Part shown: positions 33,606-47,300 of the stretch, in pieces
Layout: the number at the start of each line of letters is the position of its first letter
How positions within the stretch are numbered: position 1 is the first letter of the stretch
Assembly (NCBI GenBank): GCA_037783415.1
Contig: JAZGTN010000007.1
Location: 7,709,501 to 7,773,500 of the forward strand
Source of the DNA: Leptasterias polaris
Lineage: Eukaryota; Echinodermata; Asteroidea; Forcipulatida; Asteriidae
Direction of reading: 5' to 3'
Length of the DNA: 64,000 nucleotides
Translations under genes and position numbers: made by a program
Notes under the pieces: model-generated
Databases searched by the model: none
What the model was told of the DNA's origin: nothing
What the model saw: the letters and a program-made list of their open reading frames with translations, nothing else

Positions 33606-34210
33606 ATATCTTTGTTTGCAACAGTCCCCTGTTCGTAGGTATACACATAGACACAAATTGGCCTCTCTAACTTTGTCATTATCTCATCAAACTGGTATAA
33701 GCAATATTTAACGATACTTAATATATTTATTGAATTATATCCTCTATGAATGACTTCGGTATTGAGTGAGCGTCATGTGCAACTGATAATATGTGGAACT
33801 ACAAACAAGTATGTTGGCTTAGAAGACCGATATAATACGAAATTACGCGCCGAATGTTTTTTGTGCATGTTATAAATAATTGCTAGAGTGTAAATCGTGA
33901 TAATATTGCAAAGTGTAGAAGAATCATTAATTTATTATGACTAACTATAACATGTTGCGTAATTTATTTAGGTTACTGTAATCGAATACCAATCTAACAA
34001 TCGTACATTAATCTTTCGTACACTAATGCATCGTAAAATTATCACTCTGGCAAGTGTGGGCCGTAATTTACCCTTCAGTCAGTTCAACCCACACACTAAA
34101 ACTAAATTAACTGACACATTTTCTGTCCAAACAATTTAATTACAATTCTTAAAGAGGGTGCCGTAAAAGTCAGATTAAGTTTAGTTATGCATCAACAAGG
34201 TCGTCACTTT
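33606..34210. other. 3' flank of the GPCR gene
   Basis: AT-rich; an ATTAAA (minus) near 34134-34139 is a candidate poly(A) signal about 75 bp past the stop. No other feature seen. Confidence 0.4.
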
Positions 34211-35396
34211 CTACTTAACTTGAGAAGGTCCTTGGGTCTTGTTTGAAATACTTAAGTTCAAAGTATCCAACGATTTCATAGTTGTTGATTGATCCATCTT
34301 CCTTGATCGGTGCTCGGACATAGATGTGAAGAGTGTGTACAGATACGGGTTAAGAGATGAGTTGATTGGGAGGATAAAGACAACAGTCCAAGCGTAGATG
34401 TCCGGACCAATTACTACCGCCCCTGTCTGTGATAGAATCCCCATAACGATGACTGGCATCCAACACGCAAAGTCCGTACCGACTATCAGCGCCATCTTGA
34501 CCGCCATTTTGATTTCGCGGTCACGATGCGCAGCCATGCGGACCTTGTTTGCTGTACGCTTTACTTTGACGAATATCGCGATGTAGCAGAACATTACCAC
34601 CATGAAGCAAGCCAGGTTAACGCCAAGGAAAAGGATGATTGAAAAAATCCAAGCTGGCTTCTTTCCTGTTGCGTCTGGAATCAAAATAGTATTGTTCCCG
34701 AAATAATTATCAATAGCGCCCTCTTTGATTTCAATGTCAGTTGGTTTGGTGAGGAGTGGTAGTCCAATGCACACATCAGACAACCCATAGATATCCGAGT
34801 CTAATCCACTTCCCGAGACTGTTGGTCCGATACTCAGACCAAGAGACGACAACCAAATCAAGAGCATCAAGACGTTTGTGGATTTTCTGCTTAGTTTCCT
34901 AGTGGTAAACGGGTATACGACACTCACAAAACAGTCAACACTGATCAACGTGACGATAAATACCGACGCCTCGCTCGACATGACCGACAAAACTCCAGCT
35001 GTTTTGCAAAGTCCTGTCGACCGCCATTCCTTGGCTACCTGTGAGTAACCTTCTCCATAGTAAATATCTGCACCAGCTATAATCAGCATATAAACACCCA
35101 TCATGAAGTCTGAAACAGCCAGATTAAGAACCATAATGGAATGAATAATTTTCTTAGAATGATTTCCAGATTTGGTGCGATCGGTGTCTATTGATCTCTT
35201 AATGATGACTGCCGCATTGCCGATGAGGGCGCTCAGTCCAAGAACCCACAAGGATACGCGTAGCAGGTTGTTCTGCATTAAACTGCCGCAGAGGCTTAAG
35301 GGAGGCTGCAACTCGGTCGTATGACACTGATGAATAGTGAATAAAGGCAATTCCGATGAAAGAAACTGGCAGCACAGTCTGTAATCATCAACGTAC
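34211..35396 (-). CDS. Last exon: hinge, 7TM domain, C-tail
   Basis: Acceptor ACATTGCAG at 35397-35405; stop TAG at 34211-34213. Reading starts YVDDYRLCC, the Cys-rich hinge after the LRRs. TM1 RVSLWVLGLSALIGNAAVI; TM2 MVLNLAVSDFMMGVYMLIIA; TM3 with LCKTAG and SVDCF; TM4 LSSLGLSIGPTV; TM5 FSIILFLGVNLACFMVV; TM6 DFACWMPVIVMG (CWxP); TM7 with NPYLY (NPxxY). Cys before TM3 and DVCIG in loop 2 can form the usual disulfide. The DRY-box position reads DCF. The tail is about 40 residues, Ser/Thr-rich. Confidence 0.93.
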
Positions 35397-38300
35397 CTGC
35401 AATGTAAAAACGTGAATACTTTAAAATATGTTTATTTGAGCATCGGGGTTAGTAGTATAATTTGGTTTTACCCTCACACCGATGTGTGTTAAGCACTGAA
35501 TACTCAGTACTTACCCGAGGTCTTTGAACAAAATTCCACATGCTAATCAATCCGGTAGGATTCTAACCCGATTGAGAGAAATGTCTAACCACTAGACCAC
35601 CGAGCTAGCCCAATGCAGTTCGAATCCTCAGCAGCGGGTACCGCAACGATTTAATATATGATAATGGTTGCATCGGGGATAAATTTGGTTTCACAGAACT
35701 CGGGTAAGTACTGTGTATACAGTGCTTAACACACATCGGTGTAAGGGTAAAATAAAATTATATAACGTATAGCCTATTATCAGTAAGTGAGCACAACTTC
35801 AAAGGTTATTGCAGTGAATGAAACTGACATCAGTGGCATTCATTTGTTTGTTTTCATAAAGTAATGAACTCGCTTGAACATCAAGCATCTAATTGGTGCA
35901 GTCTATTTTGTATGATTACTTTCACAAAAGTTGAAGTCTTACAAGTTTTCAAGGCTGACAAGGGCATCCACGGCATCTGTTTCAACCTCAACGGTGTCAT
36001 CGCTTGGCTCTCTTCGAATCAATACCCTACACAAACGAACAAAAACAACAACCTTTGGTAACAGCTTGTCTTTCACAAAGATCGAGTGCACTGGTGTTAC
36101 TTATTTTAATAACGTTTACAGTGCTACCCCATTGTTTTATTCTTCAATAATGTAGTTAATAAAATGTACAAACATTTATGTTTTCAATATACACGTCATT
36201 GAATAGCTCTTGACAATCAAACAAACTTTACACAAACATGACCCAAATGTGAAATAGTATTCAGTCCAAACCGGAAGTTGAGGTAAAATCATCCAAGGTT
36301 TCGCGTTCAGACCTAAACCTTTCATTGATATGGCCCATGTTGTGAAATGGCGATTGTTCTTTTGTTGCATCACATTATAATAGCTTCAGTAGATTTTAAA
36401 ACGCACTCTAGTATTAAAGTCAACCTTGTTATACAACCGATCCGACTACCCACCGCTGTTAATAAGCAACGCTTGAGGGGGGAGATGCCATACTATAAGC
36501 GTGCCCGAAATATATTATCATCTTGCATAATATCACCCGCCACGCTTGTTAGCGAGGCCGCCATCATGGCCGCCTCATGAAATAATGACTTCTTCTGCAA
36601 AGTTCTGGTTGCGGAAGTTTTCGCCCCAAAATGTCTCCGAATCATCAATGGATGAATCACATTGAACACATCCACTTTGTATTCAGGTGCTTAGGTAGAG
36701 ATTCTGCCGATCAACGATTATTGGTAAGTTAGCCTAATGGTGTGACTGATTCTCTACCGCGCGACGCCGGTGTGGCAGGAGATTCTGTCCCCCATATGGA
36801 GAACTGTGTACAAACTGCTTTTGATAGCACCCTCTTTTGAATCATCCCTCTCCAGCCCACGTTAATTTCCCATATGGGGGACAGAATCTCCGGGGACAGA
36901 TTTCCCTATGACACCGGCCTCGCTAACAAGCGTGGCGGGTGATATTATGTAAGATGATAATATAATTTCGGGCACGCTTATAGTATGGCATCTCCCCCCC
37001 CCCCCCCCCCGCCTCCCCCCCCCCCCCCCCCCCCCCCCCCTCAAGCGTTGCTTATTAGCAGCGGTGGGTAGTCGGATCGTGTGTGTTATAAGTCAAAACC
37101 TGTTTCACAAAAATTAATCCAATATCAATTGATATTATAGAAAGAAAACAAAAGAACAAACAAAATGAAACTTGAAACTCCCTTGAAACTCCTCTGGTCA
37201 GTGAGTGGTAAGCTACTTACATTGTTTTCAGACTGCTGAGTCCGTTAAAGGCACCCATTCGTATGCGTTCCAGAGAAATGTTTATTGCAATCCTGTAACA
37301 TAATGAACATAACATGTTTCAATCATCTTTGTCTTTTAAAGTAATATTTAAATATGAAAACATTTTCATCAGAAAATCTTAAGCAGAGTTTTGTATAGAG
37401 TGTTTAATCTTGTAATGATACGTTTTTTTGCAACTATAAAAACACTAACATACACACGAAATCTGTTTTGTTCCATCAAAAGTAACTACAAGTGTGTTAA
37501 ATAATGTGCATTAACAAAACTTTGCGTATTCCAATATTCCATTTGTATAACAATATTATTGTACTCACATTGTTTGCAGATTATTCAGTTCAAAGAAAGA
37601 CATGTCCTCAATATCTTTGATAAGATTGTTGGAAATATCCCTTCGGGAACAAATTAAAAACAAACACATTGATGTTCACGTTTTATAACATATATATATA
37701 AATGTTTCATTGTTAATAAATCTTTCTTTTACACAGCTACGCCTGCGGTAAACGTTGCATTTTCGCCGTGGCGAACTCAACGGATTTTTGCACAGTGAAA
37801 CGGTATGACAATTAAAAGGAATCGGTTACTAGTATTGGATTTAGTAAAACGGTTTGCTGCCATTAGATGTAGGGTCATTATGGTAATGACCACCCCCCAG
37901 AAAACAATAGTAACATTATCAATACTTACAAAGATATGAGGTTTGTTACACCAACAAAAGCCCCTGGAAGCACATGGTGGAGTTCATTTCCAGACAGAGA
38001 CCTGAAACAACAACCAAAACAGTTATAGTTACATGGCATCACGTAGTAGCTTATAGAAACAATACCAGGGGAAGAAACAAATTACCAACACAAAATATAA
38101 AAATGCTCAATGGACTTTTCAAGCATATTTTCTTTTATTGCAAGTATAGCCTGTTATCAACTAAATTTCCTTTATTTATTTGCTCATTTATCGACAATGT
38201 TTTAACTCTCCTTGACACCATCACAATAAAATCACACCGTGACAGTATCGCAGACTTTTTGAGTGTCAGTTTGATATAAGCGTGTAGTACATTTTGTGGA

Positions 38301-41300
38301 GAACACAATCAATTTTAAATCGCCCAAACCATTATATATAGACCCTGGTGGCTAAATAAAATTAAATTTAGCAACATTTCCCTTGAAATAAGCCAATATT
38401 GTTCTCTATCTATAGTTTATACAAAATGGCTCATTTCACTTATTAGTGGTAATTAGGTCAAAATAATATGACCTGCTCTATCGAATTGAGGAATGTCTCG
38501 GAAATTTTGAAAATTGAGTTATGCACACCATGTTAATAAGTATTTCAATGGCTTTCCAGCAATACCATTATTATTTCCGTAGCTTATTTCAGTCCGAAGT
38601 TATTGGGTAATGAAGAAAGTCTACAAGACAAGGCCAATTCCATTTTGTTATGACGTGTTTAGTTAGATAATCGTTATTAACAACAACTAGCTATTGTAGC
38701 TACGCGTACAAAAATGCTCAAGAAAACATACTTTTTGTGGATTTATTCATCTTTTCAATTAAAGTTAAGACCACGACAAGAAAGATCACGTTGTGTTTAT
38801 CCTAATACCACCGAAATCGCGGAATCGGATTTTTTATTTTTGTTTTCATGATTTTTGATTGTCAACAATTTTTGTATGGCGATTTACACGAAAATGTGAT
38901 TTCAGAGACATTCCTCATTTCGATAGAGCGGGTCACCAATGCTAAGTTATTGCTGTACAATTCCCATGGGAAAACCGGTAGCAAGACAGTTGCTATGCTA
39001 TTTGGCTAAGTGTAGTTGGGGAATATGGAAATAAAATATGAATTTATAAAATGGCGGAGTACTGACTTTTTAATTAAAAACTGTTTCTCAATAAGTCCAC
39101 CATGACATAATGCAGTATCTATCGATAAATAAGCAAACCATTGTTTTTGATGCACTGAAACAAATATAATAATAACAAATTGAAACGACTTTAAGAAAAC
39201 TTGTAAAACTGATTCAAATAACAAGAAAATATTATACTTTATGAATACGTCGAATAAATGTAGCTAGATAGCTGGTGTGAAAGAAATAATAAGAAAAACA
39301 AAACACAGTGAAAATTAAACGTCAAAAATAAGTATAAACTTTATTTAAACAACTAAAACATAAAAACAATTTTGTTTACTAAACTCACAGTGCACTCAAG
39401 TGCAGGAATCCCTTGAACATTCCAGCATTGATTTTACTTATGTTAGCTCCAGATAAGGTCCTTTTAAAGAATATAACAATTTTGCGTTAATTTTATTTTG
39501 TGTATGAGGGGTATATAAGTCAATCGAGTCTTTTGTGAAGCACACGAGCCCTCTAACTTTCTACATTACAGGCAGGTATATGCCTATGGTAATTGTCAAT
39601 GACTATAGTTTCTAGGTGTATCCCAATTTACAACATAATACAATGCAACGAATGAAAAACCTGTGAAATTATGCTCAAATGGTCATGACAATGAAGTAAA
39701 AAAAAAATAAAAAAATAAAACACACAAAAACCTAAACATTTTCGGAAAATAAATGATGCATTAAATTGTGTGCTTTCGGATGACTGAAACGGAGCTTTAT
39801 ATGGAAATCACACCACCTAGTTCTTGCTCTCAGCACTCAGCAAGACATTTGTAAGCCTCCTACATAGAATAGAAGACTGATTGTTTTCAAAAAGGGTTGA
39901 GTTGTGGGACTTGACACCCCCTCCTAAGATATTGTGGAAGAGTTCAGTCTATAATATTAAGGAATCCCAAAGGGCACTGCTCTATTTAGAGAAAACGGTA
40001 AAAGAAATCACATGTGCAAAGACTTAGTGTCGCAGCCCTAAACTTAGGGGTTTTAATGATCGATAAACGCACGATAATGTTTAATTTAAAAGGGTGATGC
40101 AAATTAGCATTAAGTTTTAATTATCTCTATTTTGACTTACAGCCTCTTTGTAACCTTGACGATACCTGCGACAGTTCCTTCATTCCAACCTTTTTCGCAA
40201 CCAACCACCAGATCCTCATTATCATAGTAACATTTGCAACCAGAAGGACAGTGGTGGTCTGTGTGAAGAATGATATTAACAAGTGTTACATTATTTGAAA
40301 TTAGTACATAATCCCTGCGATGCCCCGCCCCTAGTAGATATACATGAATGCCATTGGTTACTGCAGCGTGCAGTACGTTGGGAAAACGTATATACCTCAA
40401 TTACAATGTTGATTCCCTAGGCCATGTCAATCAGGCCTGTCTGAGGAAAGAACTTAAGAGGTTTCACCTGTTTTTGAAAACAAACAAATGAACGAGTAAT
40501 TAACTAAAATATGTTTCAGTCTACTGGCTGCAGACCGGTAGGCCATCGCACTGTCACCGACTCGAGATTCAAGATTGACAGCACACTTTCCAAACTCTTG
40601 GTGGCGCTCTATATTGCGACCTCCCTCTTCCTGGTTAAACAAAAGTTCATTGGCCAGGTAGCCCTTTGTTTGAGTCTACTCAACAACGACAGTTGGACTA
40701 TAAAAGTTTGTATATAAGTAAACTTAGCTAATAATCATTGGTGGCGCCTTGTTAGTTGGCTGCATCTCTGCTTTTCGTTTCATAAATCGTGTTCAAAACC
40801 TTCAAAATCATCTTGATATGAACTGACTTGACTGGATTTGACTTTGTGATGTCATTGTGAGTACATTTGTGCAAAATAATAAGCTGATTACTGAGAACCT
40901 GATCCTGAGGAAATGTGCAAAATACGTTTGTGGATTTTCTTATCTTATACAAGACAGAACTGTGTTTTATGGCCTGTATGGTTAACGTTGGTCGTAGCTG
41001 GGTGTGTAATCACTATGGAGCCTTATACCTATTCAATGAGCGAGCTCAATACCATAATAGAGCATCTTGAGCACCATGCAACCATTAATCCCCCAACCCA
41101 TTAAATAGAGACACATTATGCGATAATGTCAAAGGGAATTTTGCTAGAATATATTTCATTTAGTCACAAGGGTCTATATCATGGTTTGGGCGATTTAACA
41201 CTTCAAGCTGTGCGACGTCATCACTCTGTGGCAGCCCTACTAAATGTTCATGCAGTCTGGGAAATCGTATTACACCCGGGGCATGAAGCTTGTTTCACAT

Positions 41301-44300
41301 CACTATCAAGCCTAATACCCCTCAGAGGGGCTAGATATGTTTATTTGCTTTAAACAGTGGTATATTTAGCCCCTCAATATGTTGTTATGAATGGGTTGAA
41401 GACCAGCAGGATTACAGTGAAGCCCCGCCTTCCAGCTCACAAACATATGACCTAAAATACACACAGACCCTGACAAGCTGCCATGGACAAGGCTGATTGA
41501 TGATTGTTATCAAACAAGGCTTGCAATATATACCCCTTGAGGATTTGCCAATATTTATTTGTACAAAACCAAGGCAGCTCTCCTTACTACTGAAGATGTA
41601 ATGGGATTTTCAAGGTGAATGAACTCACCAATGCAAATAACTACCGCCAGCCATCTTTGTTTGCATGGTATAAGGATTGAATACCCAAAATACTGAATTT
41701 GTTGAAAATTCTTGGGCGGAATCAGTAGGCGAGTCTATAGGGAACAAACACCCTTGATTGTGTTCTCCCCAAAAAGGTATCACGCAAATTATAAAACGGA
41801 CACTTGAAAAGTGCTCATTAATAAAATAGTGTGATATTTGTTAATACTGTGTCATGAAGTGTTTTAAATATTTTAGAATGATTTACCGCAAGATAACAAT
41901 ATGTGTATTTGACTTACTACAATCCTCTTCGTCATCACCTTGAGGACAGTCTTTAAATCCGTTGCAAATCACCGACCTATACCTGCACTCACTGGTGTTC
42001 TTGCAATGATAAAAGTCGGGACACTTTATTTTTTCTGAAACATAAACAAACAAGTAGATATGTGATTTGTAGGTATATTTGTTAATTTTTTTATTACAAA
42101 CATCACAACGCCAAAAGCCGTTGTCTGGCATCAGGAGGGGCAACCGGACGGAAACCTTATTAATTAGTGCCGAATGCAAAAGATGGGTACTTGGCTGAAA
42201 TGTTGAATGTGCATAGGATGCCATTCCAGCATCAATTTTGTGATGCAACTGTAGATCAGTGCCGACAATGACCTTTGCTAACATTGGTAATAAGAAAACA
42301 ATGTGTTGCCTATTTCACGTTCCAACAACAGATACATCTGTTGTTCCTTATCACCTTTCAAATTCGGTGCTCTATAATAATATTTGATCCACAAACATAC
42401 ACAACACTCAAATGGCAGAATGCACCATATATTGTAGAACACCGTTACCTTTTTAATTCAGGTTGAACGTTAATTTCTTACCGCAATTGTCTTCATCTAT
42501 CCCGGTTTGACAGTCTTTAAAACCGTCACATGTGGCGTTGGCATCCACGCATGAATCGTCCTGACAATCAACAGTGTCAGTCGGGCAGTGTGACCTTTGG
42601 GTATCAGCTTTGGGAAATTCACGAACAGTTAAAAGAAGAAAACAAATCCATAATCAACCAGTTTCTCAGTTTTATTTGCAAATCCCTGGTCAGAAACATT
42701 ATAAGGATTTAACGTTTCGTTTCTTTGTGTTGTTGTATACTTCGTATTGTTCGGGTGTTGTTGGAGTGTCGGTTTGGGACTTGCTCCAGACACTAAGTTC
42801 TTGAGCTTACATTCTCAAACATGCATCCCCGGACCCATGGACAATTTTTAGGTGTTCGTGCAATATGAGCACGAACACCTCTTGTTATTGTTCTGTTTTT
42901 AGGTGTTCGTGCAACTCAGCACGAACACCTTTTGTTATTGTTCTGGCTTTTTCTGTTTTTTTAGGTGTTCGTGCAACTCAGCACGAACACCTTCTGTTAT
43001 TAGGTGTTCGTGCAATTCAGCACGAACACCTATTGTTTTTGTTCCGTTTTGTTTTTGGTTTTTTTAGGTGTTCGGACAAAAGTCCGAATACCTCTTGTTA
43101 TTGTTCGTTTTTTTTTTTTAGGTGTTCGGAGCGGAGCGTAGCTCCGAACACCTCTTCTTATTGTTCGTTTTTTTTTTTTTTTTTTACTTCTTCAGATTCT
43201 TCTTCTCTTCGTCCCTTGTCCGCTAACAAAAGCAAACTTCCCAAGCTCGTATAAACTTGAAATTTCTATCATAGTTAGATAACCATTAGGAGACGAAACC
43301 GTTTCATTTACGTCATGATGATGTCATCAGGTGTCAAGTTACAATGTTTTTAAAATTAAATAAATTAATCTTTGAAAATCCATATCAAATCAAGATGAAG
43401 AGACCGTCGGTTACTTTTTGCGGGATTATATAGAGGTAATATGGGTCTTCATTTTTTATTGTGTACATGACATGACTTGACCTCTACTTCCGGTCGAAAC
43501 AGGAAGAAACAGGAAGTGCCTTGTAATTTAAAAGTGGCACACTTTTTGAAGTTTTTTTTAACGGTGTTATAGTCGAGCAAGAGTCTGGTTTAAACAAATA
43601 AGACAAGTGACGTCATAAAAGTCAAGAGCGCCCTCTAGCGGCAGGTTGAAAACAATTAAAAATACACGTTTACTAGATGTCTGTGGCGAAGTTTATGATA
43701 ATCGTTTCAAAATTGGTATACATAATGACCTTCTTGCAGACAACATATGTGTGAATTTTTAAATTGATGACGTCATCATGTGTCACGTGGTATCGCATTA
43801 AAGGTTTACTTTTTGAAGCTGTGTATCTACAAAACCACAAGTTTGACTGAGTTGAAACTTGGCATGTTGATAGACAGTTATATTGACTACTTAAAGCTAG
43901 AGTGACGACTTGATGACGTCATCAATTTTTTTTAAAACAATTGTTAGAAATGTTGACCAATTGGTACATATCTTTAGTACAAAGCAAGCTATAGTCAAAT
44001 TTCATTTTGCATGAGACTTGGAAGGTCCTACAAGGGTATAACGTGGAGTGACGTTTTCACGACGTCATCGATTTTCATGTTATGTCACCACCAAGGTAGT
44101 GTTTTACAAGATCTATATGTACAGAACAACTTTGGTGATTAAATGGAAACTTTGCATGTACTCAAGCTGGGATGTGTTACATCCAAAAAGTTTGGTCAAA
44201 TCTTTAGAACCACCATTCTAAAGACTCTATAGAAGTATACAATATTTAATACACAGACATGTTTATAACATTTCTTTGAAACACGAGGTCACACCGAACA

Positions 44301-47300
44301 CCTCTTTTTTGTTTCCAACAAAAAATTATGTCTAGTTTACTTCGTCTTCTTTTTCTGGCCGTCGATTGTCCGGTAACAAAAGCACACTTCCCAAGCTCAT
44401 ATAAACTTTAAACTTTACATGTAGTTAGATAACCATTAGGATATGAAACCGTTTCAGTTACGTCATGATGACGTCATCGGGTGTCAAATTACAAGCCATT
44501 TAAGTTTAAAGAGTAACCTCATGCGAATGCCTGTATGTCTCTGAATATTAAAGCTACAGTATTCATATTTAGGCATATGATAGATCAAGACACGGGCAAC
44601 ATTTGAAGAGTTAACGCCAAATTCACATGACCTTTACTTCCGGTCGTACCGGAAGGTCAAAGTGTGCCTTTTTTAATTCTTCAAAAAAACAATTTCTGGC
44701 AAAAATCTTAACTAATGTACATCTGATCAAATTCAAAATTACATCATGTTAGGACCTTAATAAAACCTCCATTATGTAGTAATGACGTCATGATGATGTC
44801 ATCAGGTGTCAAGTTACAAGGTTTTTAAACATTAATAATTTTAATCGTTGACAATCCATATCAAATCAAGATGAAGAAACCGTCGGTTGCTTTTTGCGGA
44901 AATATATAGAGGTAATATAGGTCTTCATTTGTTATTGTGTGCGTGACATGACTTGACCTCTACTTCCGGTCGAAATCGGAAGTGCCATGTAATTTAAAAG
45001 TGGCACATTTTTTGAAGTTTTTTTTTACGATGTTATAGTCGAGCAAGGATCTGGTTTAGCAAATTAAGACAGGTGACGTCATAAAGTCAAGAGCGCCCTC
45101 TAGCGGCAGTTTAAAAACAGCTCAAAATACACTTTTACTAGGTGTCTGTGGCGAAGTATATGATAATCGTTTCAAAATTGTTATACATAATGACCTTCAT
45201 GCAGACAACATTATGTGTGAAGTTTTAGATTGATGACGTCATCGCGTGTGACATGACGTCACCTTAAAGGTGCAGGTTATATATACTGAGTAGTATGCTT
45301 GGTCAAGCTGAAATGTAGCTTACATGTATTCAAACTGGGATGTGTTACGAAAAAATTTAACGTCATTCCGAACACCTTCTTAACAAAAAGTTAAGTCTGG
45401 TTTTTCTTCTCCTTCTTCCAGGCAACTATTCTCTGTTACATAACTCAAGATTGAAACTGAATTGAACCTTTAAACTTATCAGATAATTTAACCTCAATAT
45501 GAAGACGGCACAGTTATCATTACGTAATGATGACGTCATCAGGTATTGAATTACAAGGTTTTTAAAGTTGAACAATTACCATTTGCTTTTTGCTGTATCT
45601 CAACGAATATGAAAGCTATGATGTTCATACTTGGGCATCGCATAGATCAAGGGTTGGGGAACATTTGAAAAGTTAACGCCAAAATCGTACGACCTTAACT
45701 TCCGGGTCGTTACCCTAGGTCGAAGTTCGCATTCGTTTGTTTTCTTTCAGAAAACAACTTTCGAGCTTATCTACGGAATAACTCTATATTGAGATTGAAC
45801 CTTAGTATCAAGACCTTAGTATCAAGACAACACATATTTAATTATGTCATGATGACGTCATCGGGCATTGAATTACATTAAATCAAAGTTTAATATTTGT
45901 AAAAATCATAACTCAAAAACCATAATTCGGTTTTTGACAATCTACACATCATCGGATAGGTCGTTAAAAGTTTGACAAACGCTTCACAGAACCCATACAA
46001 TATTTTAACTTACTTCCGGTTCAAAACGGAAGTTGAAAATTTCATAATCATATTTTCTTATTCATAACTTTAAAACTAAAGATCATTTCAGCATAAGTTT
46101 TGTATCAGATTGTAGAACAGCAATCCCTCTTAAACATTTGCACTGAGATAACAACATTTTAATCTTATACATCTGGCCACAACCGGAAAATGAAGCGCAC
46201 CTACCCACTCGTACCCCCCCCCCCCCCACACTTTCATTGACAACGTATTATGTACACATAACGTTGAAACTGATGCAAGCCAGTTCACGCGCTGACTGTG
46301 CCGTGCACTGTCATAGTCGTGTTTGATTGTTTTATCTTGCGGGGAACAAACATTGCAACAGCGCCCTCTTTCGATTGAAATTTAGAAAACAGCGCTGATA
46401 AATTAATAACATTGTTTTCGGTCTTATCTACATAATAACTCAAGATTGAAATTGAATTGAACATTGAAACTCATAAGATTGTTGAACCTCAGTATCAAGA
46501 TGACACAAACTTAATAACGTCATGATAACCACATCGAGTATTAAATTACAATAACTGAAAGTTAAATTTGTGTAACATAACTCATGAACCATTTATTTGA
46601 TTTTTACAATCTACACATCATCGGATAGGTAATTAAAAGTTCGACAAACGTTACACAAAAATTGACCCCATTTGACCTTGATAATTTAGTATCTGAAAAG
46701 ATCATAAGCAGACATTGGTTGTTTATTTTCTGTACGTCGGCAGATAAGGCTTTCAAAACCTGAAGTTTAAACTTCATATTTAAAAAAATCATAACTTCCG
46801 AACCACACATTTGATTTTTAGAATGTATTTATCATTAAAAAGGTCTTCAAAATCTGAACAAGCGCTACAAAAAATGTAACCCCTATTTGCCCTTGACTTC
46901 CGGTTCATACCGGAACATGATGTCTAATTTTTACAAAACTCATAACACCTGAACCAGTCATTGGATTGATGAGTTAAATGTTGTCACCAATTCATTCAAT
47001 CACTCAGCACGAACACCTTGTGTTTGTCACATGACAAAAACTGAAAGTCTAGTTTTATTTGTTTCTTTGTCCATGTACTTACCATCCTCCCATGGAATGT
47101 GTACACAACGTTTCTTGTGGAGCACCCCAGTCCTAGGAGTTCCCATATAAAGTCCATTTATTTGTTTTTGGTTTGTTTTTTCCTTAATAAGACTCCATAA
47201 CGTAAAGCCGGAGTTCAGAAAAGCATACTGAACTTAGCAGTAGAACAGAACGGTTTTAGAAATAGTCTCATTCTTACATCTACATAATTTCATTGTTGGT

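Larger units (their letters stand above)
35397..37220 (-). other. Intron before the 7TM exon
   Basis: 1.8 kb. Holds the tRNA-like inverted-repeat element (35469-35749) and the fold-back element (36437-37078); nothing else recognised. Confidence 0.7.
38002..39388 (-). other. Intron between LRR exons 1 and 2
   Basis: 1.4 kb, mostly a dispersed repeat (38270-39030) with a MITE inside it; no extra LRR exon found. Confidence 0.7.

Noticed and set aside
42865..43254. 129-codon Ser/Phe/Cys-rich frame
   Set aside because: Translation of the hairpin array and T-rich spacers.
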